Shown here: piece by piece, positions 19,339 to 32,233 of the stretch
How positions within the stretch are numbered: the first letter of the stretch is position 1
Layout of the letters: each line of letters begins with the position of its first letter
Assembly: GCA_036346205.1 (NCBI GenBank)
Contig: JARFJB010002009.1
Coordinates: 5,414,001-5,478,000, forward strand
Length of the DNA: 64,000 bases
Direction of reading: 5' to 3'
Origin: Vesta saturnalis
Taxonomy: Eukaryota > Arthropoda > Insecta > Coleoptera > Lampyridae
Made by a program: the position numbers and the translations under genes
Notes under the pieces: generated by a model
The model's input: only the letters and a program-made list of their open reading frames with translations
What the model was told of the DNA's origin: nothing
Databases searched by the model: none

Positions 19339-21165
19339 TAATTAAAACATTAGAAATTATTTACAAGTCTGATATTTAATTACTCGCAAACATCAAATTT
19401 GATCAAACGAAGTGGCCGTCTAGTGGTAAGTACGTGGCGCTATTTGATTGAGATAGGCTAGATGAGGTAAGTGTTGCATCATGTGGGGCAGGTAAACAAT
19501 GAAACTACTCAAATTAAAATTAACTAGCTTTGTGCAATGGTGATTGAGCCCGTTAATGTACTATTGTGGGAAAAAACCACCAGTAAAACCCACTTTATTC
19601 ATAAATAAGTAATTACACAAGTACATTAATAAATCAAATAACACAAAAAACAATGAAAGGGTTAAATATATTAGAAAACGCCATTAAATGAGGTTAAACT
19701 GCGTACAAAATTATAACATGAAGAGAAAAATAAATAAAAAGCCATTTAGTTACACATAAACACAAAAAAATCCATGTAGTCCCACCCACAATTGTGTCAT
19801 AAATAATCAGAATAACAATCGTAATACCAAACATGTGGCCCTTTAAAACCAACCATCGGTTTTAAGTAAATAAGCACATAAAACAATAAGGAAAATTACA
19901 GTACATATAAAATACAACAGTAAAATTTCACAGGTGATAATAAGGTAAAGGCAAGGACAAAAGAAAATAGGCAAGGAATTTACACGACACAATTGTTTAG
20001 TGACTACTAAAGCACAAAATACATACGAAAAATTGCAATAAATTACATATGAAGAGAAATTAGTTCGCAGGCAAACAATTCTACTTAACAAACTCATTCA
20101 ACAAAGCCTTACAAGGGTAAGTTATAATTAGATCATAACATCGTGACCGATATATAAGTTTGAGTGCGTTAGAAAAATACAGCGCTCCTTGTTCGGGTTA
20201 CACGTTCATCTGTACAACAATAAAAATAAAAATTCGAGTTGTTTAATGTCATCTGGATTCGGGAGTATGAAAATTGCCTCTTACAATTAATAACCACGTG
20301 GTATGCTGTACCCGCTCACCCACGACCACCTCTACACAAATATAAAGATAAACAACAATGGTAATTCACACAAATACAAGAATGAGGGAGCCCTGTACTG
20401 ACTTCTATTTTAGCAGATTTCAGCTTAATGAGCCCACGTGCGAAAAAGATACCTTTGCAAGGCAATGCTCGATTTTTAATAGGTAATATAGGCTTGTAGA
20501 ATTATTTGCTGCCAGCCTTAATTAATATGAAAATACTTACTTACACTAGAATGTATATTCCTTTTAGTTAAACACTTTACCACCATTACGACGAGTTAAG
20601 ATACGCGGTTTAAAACTCAGCGCCGCGGCATTTAAAAACATACACAAAAAGAAAAGAACGAATTAGCGTTTTAGTTGTGCTAAAAGGTACACGACAAAAT
20701 ATTTATAGACCGAATGATTTACAACAAGAGTTTCTAATTAAAATAATAAAAGCAATCAGGCTCGATCAAAATTTCACTACAGTAACTGCGTACTCTCTGG
20801 TTTCCAACTAACCATGTCTACTCTCGAAAATCAATCCCCATCTTTCAAAAAGTAAAAAAAAAATGTATTAAAACCAGAAATGGTGGCTTTGCGAGTTATT
20901 AAACCCTTTGGGATGAAGTGAATACTTTCATATTATATTCTGGGTGCGGGTACGCTTAGTAACTCCTTGTGTTTCTGGGTTCGATTGCATCAAGAGTAGC
21001 TACCAGGGTGGCGCTAGGTCCGGGTTGCGTTCAATAATGACACTTATAAGGTGTTTTAAACCTTCCGGATCAATTTAGTTTACAGATTTTCAGGTACGGG
21101 ATAAACTGACTTGTTTTACAGGTACGGTAGACTTGCATAAGGGTTTTTCTCTCAAGTCTGGGTTA
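19339..21165 (+). mobile_element. LTR remainder (copy B)
   Basis: Parallel to 15337-16925 with the same order of blocks, though with many more single-base insertions. Near 20278-20330 it carries 'aaccacgtggtatgctgtacc', close to 24415 and 40825. The similarity to copy A fades near 'ttttacaggtacgg' (~21117) to 21165. The minus frame 19843-20097 is the counterpart of 15787-16017. Confidence 0.7.
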
Positions 21166-23279
21166 ACGCGATAAGTGATCAGGACGAATGCGGTTTTCTT
21201 AAAGCAGGGTTACTCCTTTAAGACGGATTTATCGGGTATTGCGATCGCATAGTGGAACGGTTACTCACGTTTGGTGAGATTAAATATGAATCTCCGATAG
21301 GGGGTCACGATGTGATCTACAAGCGGAGTCTGGCACTAATGTTATCTGCGGGCTTCTTGCGCTTCTAGTTTTTCACTTATATTACCTTGTGGGTGACGTA
21401 TTGGTGTTAGTGTAATAGATGTTGGGCGAAGAGTCATTGACAAGAATCTGGAACTAACCCGTTGCGTTGTATGAATGAGACTTCGAGGTTGGTAGAATTA
21501 AGGCGAAAACCTTTCTTTCCAACGAAGTAAATGAAAGATAACTACGGGCGTTCAGCCCGGCGTGACATCGTTCAATATGCGTATTGTGTAATATTGTGCA
21601 GTAAAAACTTACGTGCCTTTAAAATCAGATTACATCGATCAGCAGCTCGGTTATATGGAGATGATTTTCTGATGGCGTTGTCGAGGTATCTCGACAAATG
21701 ATGCACAACGGTAAAAGATGAATATTATGACAAACGCAAAGATTGACAGGTCGCCGGAACAAAGTAACAGGACTAAGCGCGGCCGACGCGCGGATCGGAT
21801 TCTCCTTTTTCGGTGGCGCGTCGAGGTTTTTATTGCGGTTTTTGATTGGTTGATGAACAGGTTTTTTTGATATAGAAAAATTTTCGATGACTTTTTATGA
21901 CTTGATTAAAACAGGATAATTAGCAAATAATTAATGATGTAAAAATTTTGTAAAGGCTCTTTACATCAAGATACTAACAATTAGCATTAATTTGGTGCAA
22001 ATTCTAGCATGCTTCAGGCACTTGGGAACTTAGTCTGATATGTATAATTGTTTTACGCACTAGCTCTGGTTTGCATGGATCACTAACGAAGAACTAACGA
22101 CGATAATTCGGTCTACTGCGAACATAGCTCAAACCAAAGCTATTCTTTCCTTTCAAAATGGTTTGAGCACTAATTCTAGGTACGGAGCACTAACGAAGTT
22201 CTAGTGATTAGCATCAATTTGCTGCAAATTGATGCTGGTTCAGTTGGGTACCTGTGAGCTTGGTCCAAACCACATAATTTTTTCATGGAAAATAGTTTGA
22301 GCACTAACGAAGCTTTAACGATGCGCGTAACTTTACGTATTAAACGTGGTTTGCGCACGTACTCTTCAAGCAGTCTATCGTTCATTTTAAGAATTAATGA
22401 AAATCGAACATTTCGATTTACCTGTTATTTTTTATTCGGTATTTATTATTAGTACAATAATTAGTAAATTATTGAAATGTGTTGTCATTTTCAGATATCC
22501 TTCAGGAATAAATTTTGATAAGGAAAATAGATTTTTTTAGAGAATCGCTTTTAGTAAAGTTACACATTAAAACGAGGAGTTATAAGAGACACACGGGTAG
22601 TGAACTGTCATTGTGTAATAATGAGGGAAGAAGATTAGTTTAACAAAAGTAAGGTAATCGCGTTTAAAGTGATCTTACAGGTTTCTAAATATGTTATCCG
22701 TTGGGCTCCTTTGAAATTTCCAGTGTCTCGATGGTTGCGACTGTTAAAACGTAATATGCATGCTACTGGAATTTATTCAATTCGATGACTTATTATTGTG
22801 TGGACATCTGAAAAAGAGTATAAATAGTAATTTTGTTTTAATACACTCAACTGAATTGTTGAATCACATTTGACGCATGCATTAAAATCATGAATAAATA
22901 TATCGCTTCTCTACATAAGCATTGAAACTTGTAAATCAACATTGAGCAAAACTTAAGTTTTAGAAAATAGTGATCTGGCAACTTACCTTGATTATATGTA
23001 ACAGGAACCCGGAAATTTTTTGTAATTTCCGTCACGAGGTAATAAATATTTTTTAATACCTTACATCTATTTTAACGATATAGTTTATATGGTATTGAAA
23101 GATATTTGTTTATTTGTCGACGTATTTTAAAAACAAGGTGTATAGTTTATAATCACTTTTATGTTTACACACCCGTGTTGTGTTTATAAGGCTTTTTATA
23201 CTTGACTATAATACTATTTTAAACAAGAATTCTCTTACAATACAATTTTACATAAGAATTGCGTAATTAACAGTTGTAC
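21166..23279. other. Unassigned, partly GC-richer interval
   Basis: No gene is recognised. The part at ~21170-21850 is richer in G+C than its surroundings. At 22060-22330 a motif 'gagcactaacgaag' recurs about three times in degenerate form. Confidence 0.4.
22210..22236. repeat. Perfect 12-bp stem hairpin
   Basis: AGCATCAATTTG (22210-22221), loop CTG, CAAATTGATGCT (22225-22236). It lies between degenerate copies of 'gagcactaacgaag'. Function unknown. Confidence 0.8.
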
Positions 23280-25345
23280 TGTAGCGTCCTCCAGGTGCCA
23301 TATCTTGAAAAGTGTAATTTGAACAAAACAATCGCTACTTGATTTATCTTGACTTTACTGAAAATAATGTTACTATTACTTAAATTAATTACTTGCCTTA
23401 CATGTCTTTCCTGACAATAATTAAAAGATGAGAATTTATTTGCAAGTCTGATATTTAATTACTCGCAAACCTCTAATCTGATCAAACGAAGTGGGCGTCT
23501 AATGGTAGGTACGCTGTGCTACTTGAATTAGATAGGCTGGATGAGGTAACTGTTGCATCATGAGGGACAGGTAAACAATGAAACTACTCAAATTAAAATT
23601 AACGAGCAGTGCGCAATGGTGGTTCAGCACGTTAATATACTATTGTGGGAAAGAACCACCAATAAAACCCACTTTATTCATAAATAAGTAATTGCACAAG
23701 TACATTAATAAATCAAATAACAAAACCAATGAAAGGGTTAAATATATACCAAAACACCATTAAATCAGGTTAAAGTGCGTTCAAAATTATAAGATTAAGA
23801 GAAAAATAAATAAAACGTAGTTTAGTTACCACATAAACACAATAAAAAAAACCCATGTAGTCACACCCACAATTGTGTTATAAATAATCAGCATAAAAAT
23901 CGTAATACCAAACATATGGCCCTTTAAAACCAATCATGACGGTCTTTAGGTAAATAAGCATATAAAACAATAAAGCAAATTACGGTACATATAGAATACA
24001 ACAGTAAAATTTCACAGGTGATAACAAGGTAAAGGCAAGGACAAAAGAAAATAGACATGGACTTTACACGTACACAATTGTTTAGTGACTACTAAAGCAT
24101 AAAATACATAGGTACAGTTACAAGAAATTACGAATAAAGAGAAATTAGTTCGCAAGCAAATAACGCTACTTAACGAACTGACAAAAAACCCATTAAAACA
24201 AAGCCTTACAAGGGTAAGTTATAAATAGATCATAACATAGTGACCGGTATATACGTTTGAGTGCGTTAGTAAAATATAGCGCCCCTTTCTCAGGTTACAC
24301 ATTCATCTATACAACAATAAAAACAATAAAAATAAAATTCGAGGTGTTTAATGGTTATCTGGACCCGAGAATGTGTACCCACTTGGCAATTGCTTTCTAC
24401 AACTAATAACCGAACGGTGCGTGTAACCGTTCACCACCCCACCTCTACACAAATATAAATATAAACAACAAACAACAATGCTAATTCACACAAATACAAG
24501 ATTGAGTAAGCCCTGTACTGTCTTTTATTTTAGCAGATTTCAGCATAATGAGCCCTCGTGCTAATAAGATACCTTTGCAAGGCAATACTTGATTTTTAAT
24601 AGGTTATATAGGCTTGTAGAATTATTTGTTGCCAGACTTAATTTATATAAAAATACCTACTAACACTAGAATATATATTCCTTTAATTGATTACAGACAC
24701 AAATCGTAAACATACGCTGTTTAACTTCAGATTACAACTAACACCCGAAAGAAAGACAAATTAGTGTTGGCTAATTCAAATGAAAGTATTTAATTAACTA
24801 CAATCGATCTGATTCGATTGACACTCTAACTGTAACTGCTCCTGACTGTCTACTCCTGAAAATCAACCCCCGTATTTCAAAAGTAATAAAAAGAACAAGA
24901 AACATTAATTTACGTTGGAACAGTTTCATATTAATTATCGCACATCTTAATTTTAAAAAATATACATTCGTCCGTTCCAAGCGCTACATTTTAGTCTCAA
25001 GTTTCAACGTACTAAACAAAGATCCCTTCGGATTTGCGCTATGTTCAGCCGTAATTAATCATTAAATCAATGACATTTTTACATCAAGAGCGCGCGTATA
25101 GAGATTTTCAACAATTCGTCACGTCAGTTTTGGCAGAACACCTGTTCCTCTACCCCAATATATGTTTCCTTTTTCTGTTCAACGTTTACTCAAATATCAA
25201 TTACATAAATTCCCACATCTCTTGCATGAAATAAAATATTCCGAAAACATTAGCAAATTACGTCGTATCATCAAGATTGCGGCAACAAAGGCAATTTGAC
25301 AAACGTTTATTATAATAATAAAATTTTTGCCGTCCGCTACCTACA
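23280..25345 (+). mobile_element. Solo LTR, full length (~2.07 kb)
   Basis: Starts TGTAGCGTCC and ends CTACCTACA, so the TG..CA ends are inverted (TGTAG/CTACA). It aligns along its whole length with the reverse of 57730-60004; shared tail blocks include 'agaacacctgttcctctacc' and 'aataataaaatttttgc'. The flanks GTAC and GTAT fit a 4-base target duplication with one change. No gag or pol is visible, and nothing connects it to a second LTR. The frame at 24798-24980 minus is not convincing. Confidence 0.75.
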
Positions 25346-26784
25346 GTATTTTAATCTTAAGCTCGATCGATTTATATTCAACTGAAATATCCAATAAGTT
25401 ATTTGAATGCCTTCGGGTAACGTGTAATTAATTTGATTGAAAAAGCTTCTTCGGCTTTTTAGTAAGTTTTTATATTACTATTTTATTACGGGCAAATTAA
25501 AGTTATGTAGTTCGAGTTGATTATTAAAGTTCGATTTAGTTTAGGTATAAGTTTAGTTGGTCATTTGTATTTGCTGGGATTTGAATCAAATGAATTAAGA
25601 GGCTGACTGTAGCCTGAGATTGAAGACGTTCTGCCGGGAAGATATATCCATCAATTTTAATCTCAGATGGTTGTTTTTTGATTGGCCAATTAAGTAACGT
25701 GATCTAATATTAGGGTGTAGGTCGTGCTGTATTTTTAGGAAGACTTCGAACCTTTGTAAGTTGGAAGTCTATGTGGACCAATTATAACCATTCTTCAAGC
25801 CGGTTAACAACCGAATATACGTTAATCTTACCTTCCGCGTAGTTGCCTTTATGTAAAAATTCTAGCATCTTTCGTAATTTTGTGTTTATTTTTCAGGCTC
25901 AAATTTGGAACCCTTAATCGAGGCAATAATTTAATTTTTTTACAAGAAAGCTGAAATTCCGATCACAATACGGAATTTTGTGAAGGGTGCGAATTGCACA
26001 CTTATTTTGTATTTAATAGTTTTGCTAGATATTTGCTGGTTTTCTTTAATTTAGTTTGTCACTGTCGTTTCTAGATGCGTCCATCTTTTGCGTAACTGTA
26101 GATGCCAGTTGTTGAGAATGTTTTTTTCTCTTGGGGGTTTAATTTTGCTTTTTATTACGCCACTATTGCACCGGTAAAAAAATTCTTCTATAACCTTTGT
26201 CATGCCTACGTAGGAAAGTATTTTGTAAAACAAAAATTCAAAAGAAGCATACTTAAGACAAGTTAGTGCTCGTTTTTAAATAAATCATACGACTTTTATG
26301 TTAAAAATAAATTTTCGATCTGACATATTGAGACTTTGTTTATATATTGATTTTCTTGGCAAAAGAAATGGTCATATTTTTTGTTGTCATTTTGATCCGA
26401 CGTTTTAAAAATAGTTTTTTAGGGTCCATTGTCATTGCGAAAATTGCTGTGGGATATGGTCAAAATCTGTTGCTTTATGTTATAGACACCATCTTGAATT
26501 TGCCATCATGTTGGCAATCTTTGCTTGAGGTCTATTTTTGTTCGGCACACATTGTAGTTATGCGTAAATGTAACACTTTTATCGGCACCATTTTGAATCT
26601 GGTATATTCATTTTTGTAAATTTAGGGCTTATTTTTTTTTGTCGGAGTGGGAACAGTTAGAGGTTCTCATGGAATGTATTACTTCAAAGTTGTTTTGGAG
26701 TTTTCTGAGTGGTTAATTAAGTGGTGTAACGAAAATTAGAGAGTAGGGAGTACTGTTTTTTTATATAGAGTAGATGCAGACATC
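25346..26784. other. AT-rich interval without recognised gene
   Basis: Only short accidental frames occur, the longest being 26347-26619 (90 codons, hydrophobic, no family recognised). I see no element ends. Confidence 0.5.
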
Positions 26785-27475
26785 CAAAAGCTCAGACGTG
26801 AGTAGTACCGAGACACCATCCGCCATTTTGTTTTTTGTGACGTTACCCTTGGGACACCTTTCTCACCACTTTTTTATAAATGCCCACGTGGAGATCATTT
26901 TTTTTTCACCTGAGAAACGATTTAAGAAATGTATTTAATCTGTGTTTATTAATATTTATTAGCGTCCGTTTCGATTTTTATTAATGGAGGTTGCATAATT
27001 GTTATTAAAATTATCATTATATTTCTTTTAATTCCCATCTACAGATCATCACTTTGTACCTATACGAAAAATTGTGTTTTCATAATAAAAAGATGTTATT
27101 TAATCTGTGTTTATTATTATTAATATGTATTAGGGTTTAAATATCTTTCTGATCTAGGTTTTACAATGTGTTTTCGTAATAGGGTTTATTATAAAGGAGA
27201 CTGCATAAACGTCATTAAAATTATTATTACATTTCTTTAGGACTTATTTTATTTTACAATATACTTAGTTTGCCTTGAGAAAGTCACCTTCAACATTATA
27301 CATAATTAAAAATGAGTAATTAAGTTGCCATGCTTAAACGATTTTCCATCTTGAGAACCTTAAATTATATGTACAATGTTTAAGCAGAAATAAAATGCAT
27401 TAATACGATACGAAAAATGGTTACAAATATGCATTATAGGCTGTTTTACGCTTCATTGTGTACTCCCTTTAATAG

Positions 27476-29700
27476 TGTCGTAACCCAGATGTACCCTATC
27501 ATGAAACGTGTAATTTGAACTTGTTCGCATTAATGCAAATTCAAGAGACAAAACAAAAGCTAAAGGATGCATCTTAATTTGACTGATAAGATGCTCTTAT
27601 TAATTGATTAAATTGATGTCACTGAGAATAATGCTACTCCGGCTAATGTTAGGCTTACTCCAATCAATAGCTTAAATCTCCCTTACTGGCCGTGATTAAA
27701 TAATCAGAGTTGATTTACAAATCTGATCTAGAACTCGCAAAATTCTAACCTGATTAAAAAAACAGTGATCGTCTAGGGGGCAAATAACCTACGTTGTGTA
27801 ATGTGCATGAGATAGGGTCGGATAAGGTTAATTTGTTGCATAAGGTGGCAAGGTAATTAAATGAAACAAAACTACAATTGAGATGAACGAGTTGCGCTAC
27901 CTGGTGATTCGCTCGTCATCCCATTTACATCGGGAGAAAAAGAATCACCAACAAAACTCCCTTTATTCCAATAATAATCACACAAAGAAAAAAACAAAGA
28001 TCAGATAACACAAGTAAATCGCAATCAAACGATTAAATAGGTATCAACACTACTCTATCGGTATTAAAGGCGTACAAAATCTATAACATTGCCTAAAACG
28101 AAGTTTAGTCACAAATAAACATAAAATCAGGTCTACAAATGGTATTCAAATTAAAGCAAAATAAACAGGTAATAAATAACAAACAGGGGATCCCTTTTGG
28201 AACCAATTCCTGTCTGCTTTTAGGTAAATAATTACATATAAAGCATTATACAGGGTGTGGGACAACCGGACATAAACAGAACACAAAAAAACAAAGGACA
28301 TCATTAAATCAAGTTAAAAGGCGTACCTTACAAAATTTAAATATCACCAAAATAAAATGCAAAGCAATTTCAATAACTACACATAAAGGCAATAAACAAA
28401 AACAGTGTGATCGTATCCACAATAAGATCGTCAATCAATCACCAAAAAAAAAGGGAAAGGGTTATCCCGACCATGTGGCCCATTTATTTAACAAATCATG
28501 GCGGTTTTTAACACCCAAATACATTAAGCACCATAGTAATACACATTACAAATTCAACATACATAAAAAAAATTAACAACCGAAAATTAAACAGGTTACA
28601 GATTATTTAAGTAGATAAAAATGTAAGGGCAAGTACGTTACACCTACAAATTTGTGGATGCGATCACAACAAAGAATACACATGGACAATAACAGTAAAT
28701 GATATAATTGAGTACATAGAAAAACCATTCGTGGCCAACCGCATTAAATACGCAGTTGAGACAAAGTATAACGCCTGACACCAAGCCTTGCAAAACACCG
28801 ATTCACCTACAGGATTAGTAGGTATTATTACAAATGCAAGATAATAACACTCTCCATTTTTCTTAGACATATAACAAAACACAAAAATATAGACATTAAG
28901 GCATACAACGGTAACAAGAGAGACATTTAGATAAATATATAGATAACTAGATCATTAGGATCAGCTTTCTGGCTTTATACCTATGATCGTTTGTGTTTTT
29001 ATCACTATAAATACAGGTTAGAATTATCAATACACAATATAGAACATAAAGAAAAAAAGAGAGCGAGTTTCTCTGTGCCTGCTTGATTTCAATGAAAACA
29101 ACAGCTTTGCAAGTCAGGGTTTCAGTTTGGTTTTAACAATTTAAATGAGTAGGTAGAATGACCTTTTCTGTGTAATTTCACAAACCGTAAAATCTTTTAT
29201 TTTACTTACATTATCGATGTAGGTTATCCTTTTAAGCTTTCACCAGCACAAATGTTTAAATACTCGGATTTATCGATTAACACAAAAAGAAAAGAAGATC
29301 TAATTAAACAAACACAAAATCGATGTCAAATCTTAATAACGCACGCCTTGAAAATTCAAATGCAACTCCCCTATTCTAAGCCCAACAACCGTTTTTATTC
29401 CATCACCCCCTATTTTCCATATCAACTAACAAAAGCAATAAAAATATTTCGTGTGAACGCTTTTGCCTTTAATTATGAAAAGAAACATTATGTCTAATTA
29501 ACATGTGCAATCAACCGTAGAAATTCTGTATTTAAAATATCACATTTCAACCCATGAACGACTTATGCTAAATACAAACCATTCTCAAATAACAATTATT
29601 ATATAATAACTTTTAGTAATTATCTTTTGCTATCGCGACATCAATTTTAATCGGAATATTTTCAATGTATTCATCAAATTTTCGTAGTGTGCTACCTACA
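27476..29700 (+). mobile_element. Solo LTR, divergent copy with perfect 4-bp TSD
   Basis: Begins TGTCGTAACCCAG and ends GTGTGCTACCTACA. ATAG occurs immediately before (27472-27475) and after (29701-29704). Blocks shared with the other LTRs include 'tgtaatttgaactt', 'gcaaattcaag' and 'catgtggccc'. The TGGCGCC that follows at 29705 belongs to the flank, not to a primer-binding site. It is inserted in a local repeat ('tatgcattataggctgtt' at ~27430 and ~29813). Confidence 0.8.
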
Positions 29701-30160
29701 ATAGTGGCGCCAATTATCAATTAAAAGTAAAATATTGGAGGTCGGCTTCTAAATCATTTGCTCAAGGTTTAACTGGAAAATAAAAGTGCATTAATACGTC
29801 AGTTAATACACATATGCATTATAGGCTGTTCTACGTTTCACTGCGTGCTCATTTTAATAGTGTTATTAATTAAAAGTAAATATTAAAGGTTGACAGTTAC
29901 AATTATGTGTACAAGGTCTAAGAAGAAAATAAATGCATTGAATGGTTACTCATATGCATTATAATTGTTTGTTTGTTTTGCGCTTCATTGTGTGGTTTGG
30001 TTTAGGGATAACTTTTTTAAAGTCAATTGCATTACTTTTAACACCTAGATTAAATTACGTAAAATTGATTATTGATGTGGGATAGCATACTTTCTTTAAA
30101 AAACAGTAAAATATATTCATAGCCATAAAGCTTATAATACCTGTTAAAAGTAACTGCTCT

Positions 30161-30620
30161 TTATTTATCTAGATCAGGGTCGCAAAAAGGTGCTACGTTT
30201 AACAGTAAATCCAAAACATCCTCAAATTTAGGTAATTCACAATTTCTTATGTTAAATATTGGCGTGACGACATTTTCGGCAGTCAAGACTTTTGGGATGG
30301 GTGCATCTCCCTTTATGTTCTTCATCCCTGAAGCTGTATCACATACATCTTTCTTGAGATTATCCAATTCCGGATCAGTAGCATGTTTTCTAATACACAA
30401 GGCAGCATTTTCATACCAACCTCTTATTAGAACATCTTTTTAATCCTCAATTTTTTTACCGATAAGGGGGTGCAATGCCATGCTATCACATAAGACGGCT
30501 TTACATACAGCTTCTGTCTCGGCTGAAATACATCTTGTCGAAAAAAGGATTTCAGATTTATACAATGTAAGCCCAGGAGAGATATTAGAGTGTTGCTACA
30601 GAAAACAAAAAAGTGTACAC
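30161..30620 (-). pseudogene. Unrecognised coding relic inside the foldback element
   Basis: On minus, one frame (~30440-30161) reads RGWYENAALCIRKHATDPEL, DNLKKDVCDTASGMKN and LTAENVVTPIFNIRNCELPK, then a tail rich in leucine ending DPDLDK and a stop. Upstream, in another frame, is RQKLYVKPSYVIAWHCTPLS (~30550-30430). The open 79-codon stretch and ordinary amino-acid composition suggest a real, decayed protein, probably that of the element. I do not recognise the family. It needs a profile search. Confidence 0.45.
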
Positions 30621-30949
30621 CACGCATAAATCTACAGCGAGAATTTTACTCGAGGCTGGTACATTGCGAGTAACATTTTTTCGAGTAATGGTGGACTGAT
30701 GTTTGTAATATGTGATCTTTAAGTAATCACAGTAATGGCTACAGCTACGTACTAGCGGTTATAGGTGTGTTTAGCAAGAGGGGTTTGGATGTGAGTTCTT
30801 AAAACGAAGATAGTCGCATCTGAAAGCATTCACCGTTGTTTTTAAGAAAAGTGATAAACTTCTTCATATAGGTAAAATTTTGAGACGCGGGGCTTTCGGC
30901 TAAGGCTGTTTCGGTGACTCCCACTCCAACCCTCCCCGAACATAACAAA

Positions 30950-31590
30950 GATTGTAAGATAGATGTAGGGTGTCGCAACTTGTTGTCGGGTCTTTGCCCC
31001 TTGTTGTGACCTGAACTTGTTCGTGGGCCTTCATGTATTATTGTGGCACCCTTGGCGGAAACTTTGAATTTGTATTATAATAAGGAGCCTAATGCTAACT
31101 TGTATGACAGGTGTAGGGTTACCCAACTTGCTCTAGGGACTCTGCTCCTTTGTCGAGGCCCCATTGGCGGAAAATTTGATTTTGTATTGTAATAAGGGGC
31201 ATAATGCTAAATTGTAAGACAGATGTAGGTCTTAGCAACTTACTTTCAGGACTTCGCCCTTGACCAAAAATTTGAATTTGTTTGTGGTGCCATCTATGAG
31301 AAATTTGAACTTGTATTCTAACGCTAACTTATAACTTGCTTTCGGGGCTTCACACCCTTGGTGGGAAATTTGAATTTGTATTATAAGTGTTTACATTCTG
31401 ATTGCTTATTGCGAGAAATTTGGACTTGCATTGTAATAAGGGGGCGTAATGCTAACTTATAAGACAGACAAACATAGGGATTCGCAACTTGCTTCCGGGT
31501 CTCAGCCCTCTGGTTCCTTGGTGGGAAATTTCAATTTGTATTAAGTATACATCTTGATTGTTTATTGCGAGAAATTTCTAGATCAGAATG
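30950..31590. repeat. Degenerate ~110-160 bp tandem repeat
   Basis: About five imperfect units each carry variants of 'cgcaacttgctt', 'gcggaaactttgaatttgta', 'gtaataaggggc' and 'taatgctaacttata'. They lie just inside the right arm of the foldback element. Confidence 0.7.
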
Positions 31591-32233
31591 ATATTTGAAC
31601 CTCAGATAGAAATTAATTAATAGTCATAAATACAATATGCTAACCTCAGATATTGAAAAAATTTGAGCTAGCGGTTAAATGCAGTCTTAAAGATTGCATA
31701 GAACATAATCGTTTAAGGACTAGGTTTTTATATCCTTGATAAAAATCAAAACAACCCTAATAAATATTAATAAGAAACACAGATTAAATAACATCCTTTT
31801 ATTATGAAAACACTTGTCATCATCATCTTTACATGTCTTATCTATGAATTCTTCCCCATATTTAGAATACAATATTTATGACAGGGGCGAAGCCCGCGAA
31901 CAGATTCCTATAACAGCCTTACAAGACTAGAACCCCTTATTAGAATACAATCCCCAATGTATAAACAAAGTTTTTGTATAGGTAAAAGGTCACAATCTGT
32001 AGATGGGAATTAAAAGAAATGTAATAATAATTTTAATAACAATTATGCAACAATCAAAACGGGCCCTAATAAACGTTAATGAAAACAGATTAAATAAAAT
32101 CTTTTTATTTTCAGGTGAAAAAAATACGATTCCCAAGTGGCATATATAAAAAGTGGCGGGAAAGGTGTCCCAAGGGTGACGTTATAAAAAACAAAATGGC
32201 GGATGGTGCCTCGCTACTACTGACGTGCTTTTG

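Larger units (their letters stand above)
26785..32233. mobile_element. Foldback element with long inverted arms
   Basis: The arms 26785-27140 and ~31745-32233 are inverted copies. Shared text includes CAAAAGC at both tips, 'accatccgccattttgtttt', 'cccttgggacacctttc', and 'cttttaattcccatctacag'. The right arm is ~130 bases longer. The interior holds a solo LTR (27476-29700), a coding relic on minus (30161-30620) and a degenerate tandem repeat (30950-31590). I cannot assign the superfamily. The target duplication is not clear. Confidence 0.65.

Noticed and set aside
26347..26619. 90-codon hydrophobic open frame
   Set aside because: No start context, no recognisable family, in non-coding AT-rich sequence.
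28245..28275. TACAGGGTGTGGGACAACC as another transposon tip inside an LTR
   Set aside because: No partner tip or target duplication was found, so it is not listed as an element.
29705..29711. TGGCGCC right after an LTR end, like a primer-binding site
   Set aside because: The preceding ATAG matches the 4 bases before the LTR, so the element ends at 29700 and this is flank. No gag-pol follows.
30890..31600. Regularly spaced repeats considered as a CRISPR-like array
   Set aside because: Units are long, imperfect and contiguous, and the sequence is eukaryotic; this is a decayed tandem repeat.
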